Part shown: positions 62,160-64,000 of the stretch, one piece after another
Layout: the number at the start of each line of letters is the position of its first letter
How positions within the stretch are numbered: position 1 is the first letter of the stretch
Notes under the pieces: model-generated
What the model was told of the DNA's origin: nothing
Database searches by the model: none
What the model saw: the letters and a program-made list of their open reading frames with translations, nothing else
NCBI GenBank assembly: GCA_027306995.1
Contig: DAHUXS010000018.1
Location: forward strand, 1 to 64,000
DNA from: Lysobacter sp.
Lineage (GTDB): Bacteria; Pseudomonadota; Gammaproteobacteria; Xanthomonadales; Xanthomonadaceae
DNA: 64,000 bases
Reading direction: 5' to 3'
Program-made: the position numbers and the translations under genes

Positions 62160-62202
62160 GGGGCGGAACGGAATACCACAAAACCCGCAAAAACCCCGCA
62201 AA

Positions 62203-63237
62203 ATGATCGAGTCAGAATCGTCTGCATCCGAAGCGCGAAACCCCGGAAATCCTCGGGATAAAGCGCAAATCCGCCTCTCGGTCGCACCGATGATGGACTG
62301 GACCGACACCCACTGTCGGGCCTTCCATCGGGTGCTGGCGTCGAACGCGCTGCTCTATACCGAGATGGTGCATGCCAATGCGGTGATCCACGGCGATCGC
62401 ACGCATCTGCTGGCGATGGATCCGTCGGAGCATCCGGTTGCGATACAGCTCGGCGGCAGCGATCCCGCGCTCTTGGCGCAAGCGGCGCGCATCTGCGTCG
62501 AGCACGGATTCGACGAAGTGAACCTCAACTGCGGTTGCCCGTCCGATCGCGTGCAGGCCGGTCGCTTCGGCGCCTGCCTGATGCGCGAACCGGCATTGGT
62601 CGCCGATTGCGTGCGTGCGATGGTGGATGCCGTCGACGGCGCAATTCCGATCACGGTGAAGTGCCGCCTCGGCGTCGACGATGACAACGACTATGTGGCC
62701 TTCCGTGATTTCGTCGATCGCATGGACGCCGCCGGCTCGGCCTTCATCGTCGTGCACGCGCGCAATGCCTGGCTGAAAGGATTGTCGCCGAAGGAAAACC
62801 GCGAGGTTCCGCCGCTGCGCTACGACTGGGCCTATCGCCTGAAAAGCGAACGTCCGGCCATGACGGTGCTGTTGAACGGCGGCATCACCGAGGTCGATGC
62901 CGCGCTGGCGCATCTCGATCACGTCGATGGCGTGATGCTCGGGCGCGCGGCCTATCACGATCCCTACACCCTGCATCGCTTGCAGGTGGCGATGTTCGGC
63001 GGTGAACTGCGCGGTCGCGAAGAACTGCTGCGCGCGTATTTCCCTTACATCGAGCGCCAACTCGAACGCGGCGTCGCGCTCAAGCACATCACCCGCCACG
63101 TGCTCGGCCTGTTCCACGGACAGCCGGGCGGACGCATGTTCCGCCAGGTGTTGAGCGAAGGCGTGGTGCGCGCGAATGCCGGCATCGGCTTGCTGGAAGA
63201 AGCGCTGGCGGTGACGTCGCGGCCGCTCGCCGCCTGA
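62203..63237 (+). CDS. dusA: tRNA-dihydrouridine synthase A with phage-supplied N-terminus
   Basis: Flavoenzyme that reduces uridines in the D-loop of tRNAs. From ATG 62203 the first 22 residues (MIESESSASEARNPGNPRDK-AQ) come from phage DNA and replace the original 11 residues; native sequence resumes at IRLSVAPMMDWTDTHCRAFH. Motifs: VNLNCGCPSDRVQ (catalytic Cys112), FIVVHARNAW, VMLGRAAYHDPY. No ribosome site is obvious at 62203; a GTG at 62122 or the ATG pair at 62290 are alternatives, the last losing FMN-site residues. The gene has also lost its own promoter. Confidence 0.9.
   Translation: MIESESSASEARNPGNPRDKAQIRLSVAPMMDWTDTHCRAFHRVLASNALLYTEMVHANAVIHGDRTHLLAMDPSEHPVAIQLGGSDPALLAQAARICVEHGFDEVNLNCGCPSDRVQAGRFGACLMREPALVADCVRAMVDAVDGAIPITVKCRLGVDDDNDYVAFRDFVDRMDAAGSAFIVVHARNAWLKGLSPKENREVPPLRYDWAYRLKSERPAMTVLLNGGITEVDAALAHLDHVDGVMLGRAAYHDPYTLHRLQVAMFGGELRGREELLRAYFPYIERQLERGVALKHITRHVLGLFHGQPGGRMFRQVLSEGVVRANAGIGLLEEALAVTSRPLAA
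62269..62303 (+). repeat. attR core, 35-bp direct repeat
   Basis: Identical to 17954-17988. Joins phage DNA in frame to the dusA body at the same Ile codon. Confidence 0.95.
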
Positions 63238-63246
63238 GACGCGAAA

Positions 63247-63714
63247 TCAGCTGCAGCTGTCGGGCATGTGATCGGCGCCGATGGTCGCCAGTGCTTCGCG
63301 CAGGATCGCCATCTGTTCCTTGCCGATGCGCTTGGTCCAGTCGCGTTCGATGTCGGCGAACAACTGCTTCACCATCACCTGCGCGGCGAGTCCGCATTCG
63401 GTGAGTTCGATCAGGCGCGCGCGCTGGTCGTCGGGGTCGGGCAGGGCGCGCACGAAGCCGCTGCGCTGGAGATGGGCGATCTGCTGGCTCACGGCCTGCT
63501 TGGTCACGCCGCAGCGGTCGGTGATCGCGCTGGCGCGCAGCGGTCCGTTGCCGAGATGGCGCAGCACGTTATGGGCATGCGCCAGCGATAGCGCGCTCAT
63601 GTTGCTGGCCTTGATGCGGGCGTCGAACTCCGCGGCAAACGCTTCCTTGGCGGCGCCCAACAGGGCGGCCACGGGCAGTGAATTGGCTTTGGCGGGGTGA
63701 GTGGGGGAGCTCAT
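63247..63714 (-). CDS. MarR family transcriptional regulator
   Basis: 155 residues. Winged helix: NVLRHLGNGPLRASAITDRC, GVTKQAVSQQIAHLQRSGFV, then wing RALPDPDDQRARLIELTECG. Dimerisation helices at both ends. Divergent from an FMN reductase gene with two palindromes between them, so it probably represses itself and the reductase and is released by a small ligand or oxidant. Convergent with dusA. Confidence 0.9.
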   Translation of the reverse strand: MSSPTHPAKANSLPVAALLGAAKEAFAAEFDARIKASNMSALSLAHAHNVLRHLGNGPLRASAITDRCGVTKQAVSQQIAHLQRSGFVRALPDPDDQRARLIELTECGLAAQVMVKQLFADIERDWTKRIGKEQMAILREALATIGADHMPDSCS

Positions 63715-63740
63715 GGAATCGAATTCTAGACCGGACTGAA

Positions 63741-63807
63741 GTCAAGCGCTTGACATTCTCTCTTTCCTCGTTAATATGGTCAATAGCTTGACAATCAAGC
63801 GATTGAC
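63741..63807 (+). promoter_or_regulatory. Reductase promoter with two MarR-type operators
   Basis: Palindrome GTCAAGCGCTTGAC (63741-63754) and a near copy ATCAAGCGATTGAC (63794-63807; 12 of 14 match). Promoter TTGACA (63750-63755), 16-bp spacer, TAATAT (63772-63777). The first operator covers the -35; the second lies just after the predicted start of transcription. Confidence 0.8.
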
Positions 63808-63830
63808 CACCCATCGAGCGAGGAACTCCC

Positions 63831-64000
63831 ATGAATGTTGTCACCCTGATCGGCAGCCTCCGCGCCGGTTCCCATAATCGCCAGCTGGCCGAGGCCACCG
63901 CGGCCTTGTTGCCGGCCGGCAGCCATGTCGCCAACGTCGATTTCTCCACCCTCCCGTTCTATTCCGAGGAGCTGGACGTCGAGGGCCAGACCCCGGCCTC
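63831..64000 (+). CDS. NAD(P)H-dependent FMN reductase (3' end outside window)
   Basis: First 56 residues: VTLIGSLRAGSHNRQLAEAT, then NVDFSTLPFYSEELD. The GSLRxxSxNR phosphate loop is the FMN-binding signature of the NADPH-dependent FMN/chromate/quinone reductase family. ATG 63831 follows GCGAGGAAC. Likely a detoxifying reductase controlled by the adjacent MarR regulator. Confidence 0.88.
   Translation, partial: MNVVTLIGSLRAGSHNRQLAEATAALLPAGSHVANVDFSTLPFYSEELDVEGQTPA

Larger units (their letters stand above)
17954..62303. mobile_element. Podovirus-type temperate prophage integrated in dusA, about 44.3 kb
   Basis: Bounded by the 35-bp repeats, with integrase at the right end and complete modules for immunity, recombination, replication, lysis, packaging, head, short tail and fibres. 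Head genes resemble the Bordetella BPP-1 group (Bbp-type capsid and cement proteins) and the ejection genes are of podovirus layout (lytic transglycosylase protein followed by a 2035-residue protein). Almost every gene overlaps or abuts its neighbour and only one tail gene looks interrupted, so the element is likely inducible or was until recently. dusA is a known insertion site for phages and islands. Confidence 0.95.

Noticed and set aside
17954..62303. CRISPR arrays or tRNA genes in the prophage
   Set aside because: No regularly spaced repeats and no cloverleaf-like segment seen; short repeats at 60695 and in the O-like gene are only two or three copies.

Overview
The window is a high-GC bacterial chromosome segment carrying one complete integrated phage. 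The host genes (groEL, a BaeSR-like two-component pair, an MdtABC-like tripartite pump, dusA, a MarR regulator) and their codon use suggest a gammaproteobacterium, probably of the Xanthomonadales. That placement is inferred from gene content and protein style, not from a marker phylogeny.

Left host flank (1-17953): the 3' part of groEL; a small periplasmic coiled-coil protein; a BaeS-like kinase and BaeR-like regulator; an S41 serine peptidase; a secreted protein of unknown role; and a tightly overlapping efflux operon (adaptor, two RND permeases, outer-membrane factor). An FAD oxidoreductase and an M23 peptidase follow, then the first codons of dusA.

Prophage (17954-62303): a podovirus-type temperate phage of about 44 kb inserted in the 5' end of dusA. 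A perfect 35-bp direct repeat marks both ends, and a tyrosine integrase sits at the right end. The immunity region (27.5-29.1 kb) has a CI-like repressor and a Cro-like protein. Five operator sites of form TACC-N4-GGTA lie over a leftward and a rightward early promoter. The leftward early operon (27.5 down to 18.1 kb, minus strand) carries NinB, an ERF annealing protein, a YqaJ-type exonuclease, SSB, a MazG-like protein, an HNH-AP2 endonuclease and a PrtN-like protein. Embedded in it is a complete diversity-generating retroelement (DGR). The rightward early operon carries O/P-like replication genes, a Ref-like nuclease, RusA and a possible antiterminator. A late promoter followed at once by a terminator precedes lysis genes (GH19 endolysin, holin candidates, spanins), packaging and head genes, tail and ejection proteins, and the fibre region.

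The most notable system is the DGR at 21.4-25.7 kb: reverse transcriptase, Avd-like accessory protein, one 105-bp template repeat (TR) and two 105-bp variable repeats (VR). All 11 and 12 differences between TR and the two VRs fall at template adenines. Three things are unusual. The two target proteins (DUF1566/C-type-lectin-like, no signal peptide) are early genes, not tail genes, and flank the phage's annealing recombinase and exonuclease. The template lies inside an open frame that overlaps the avd stop by ATGA and runs in frame into the reverse transcriptase. A hairpin follows only one of the two VRs.

Right host flank (62304-64000): the rest of dusA, now with a phage-supplied N-terminus; a MarR regulator; and the start of a divergent FMN reductase gene. 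Their shared promoter region carries two copies of a palindrome.
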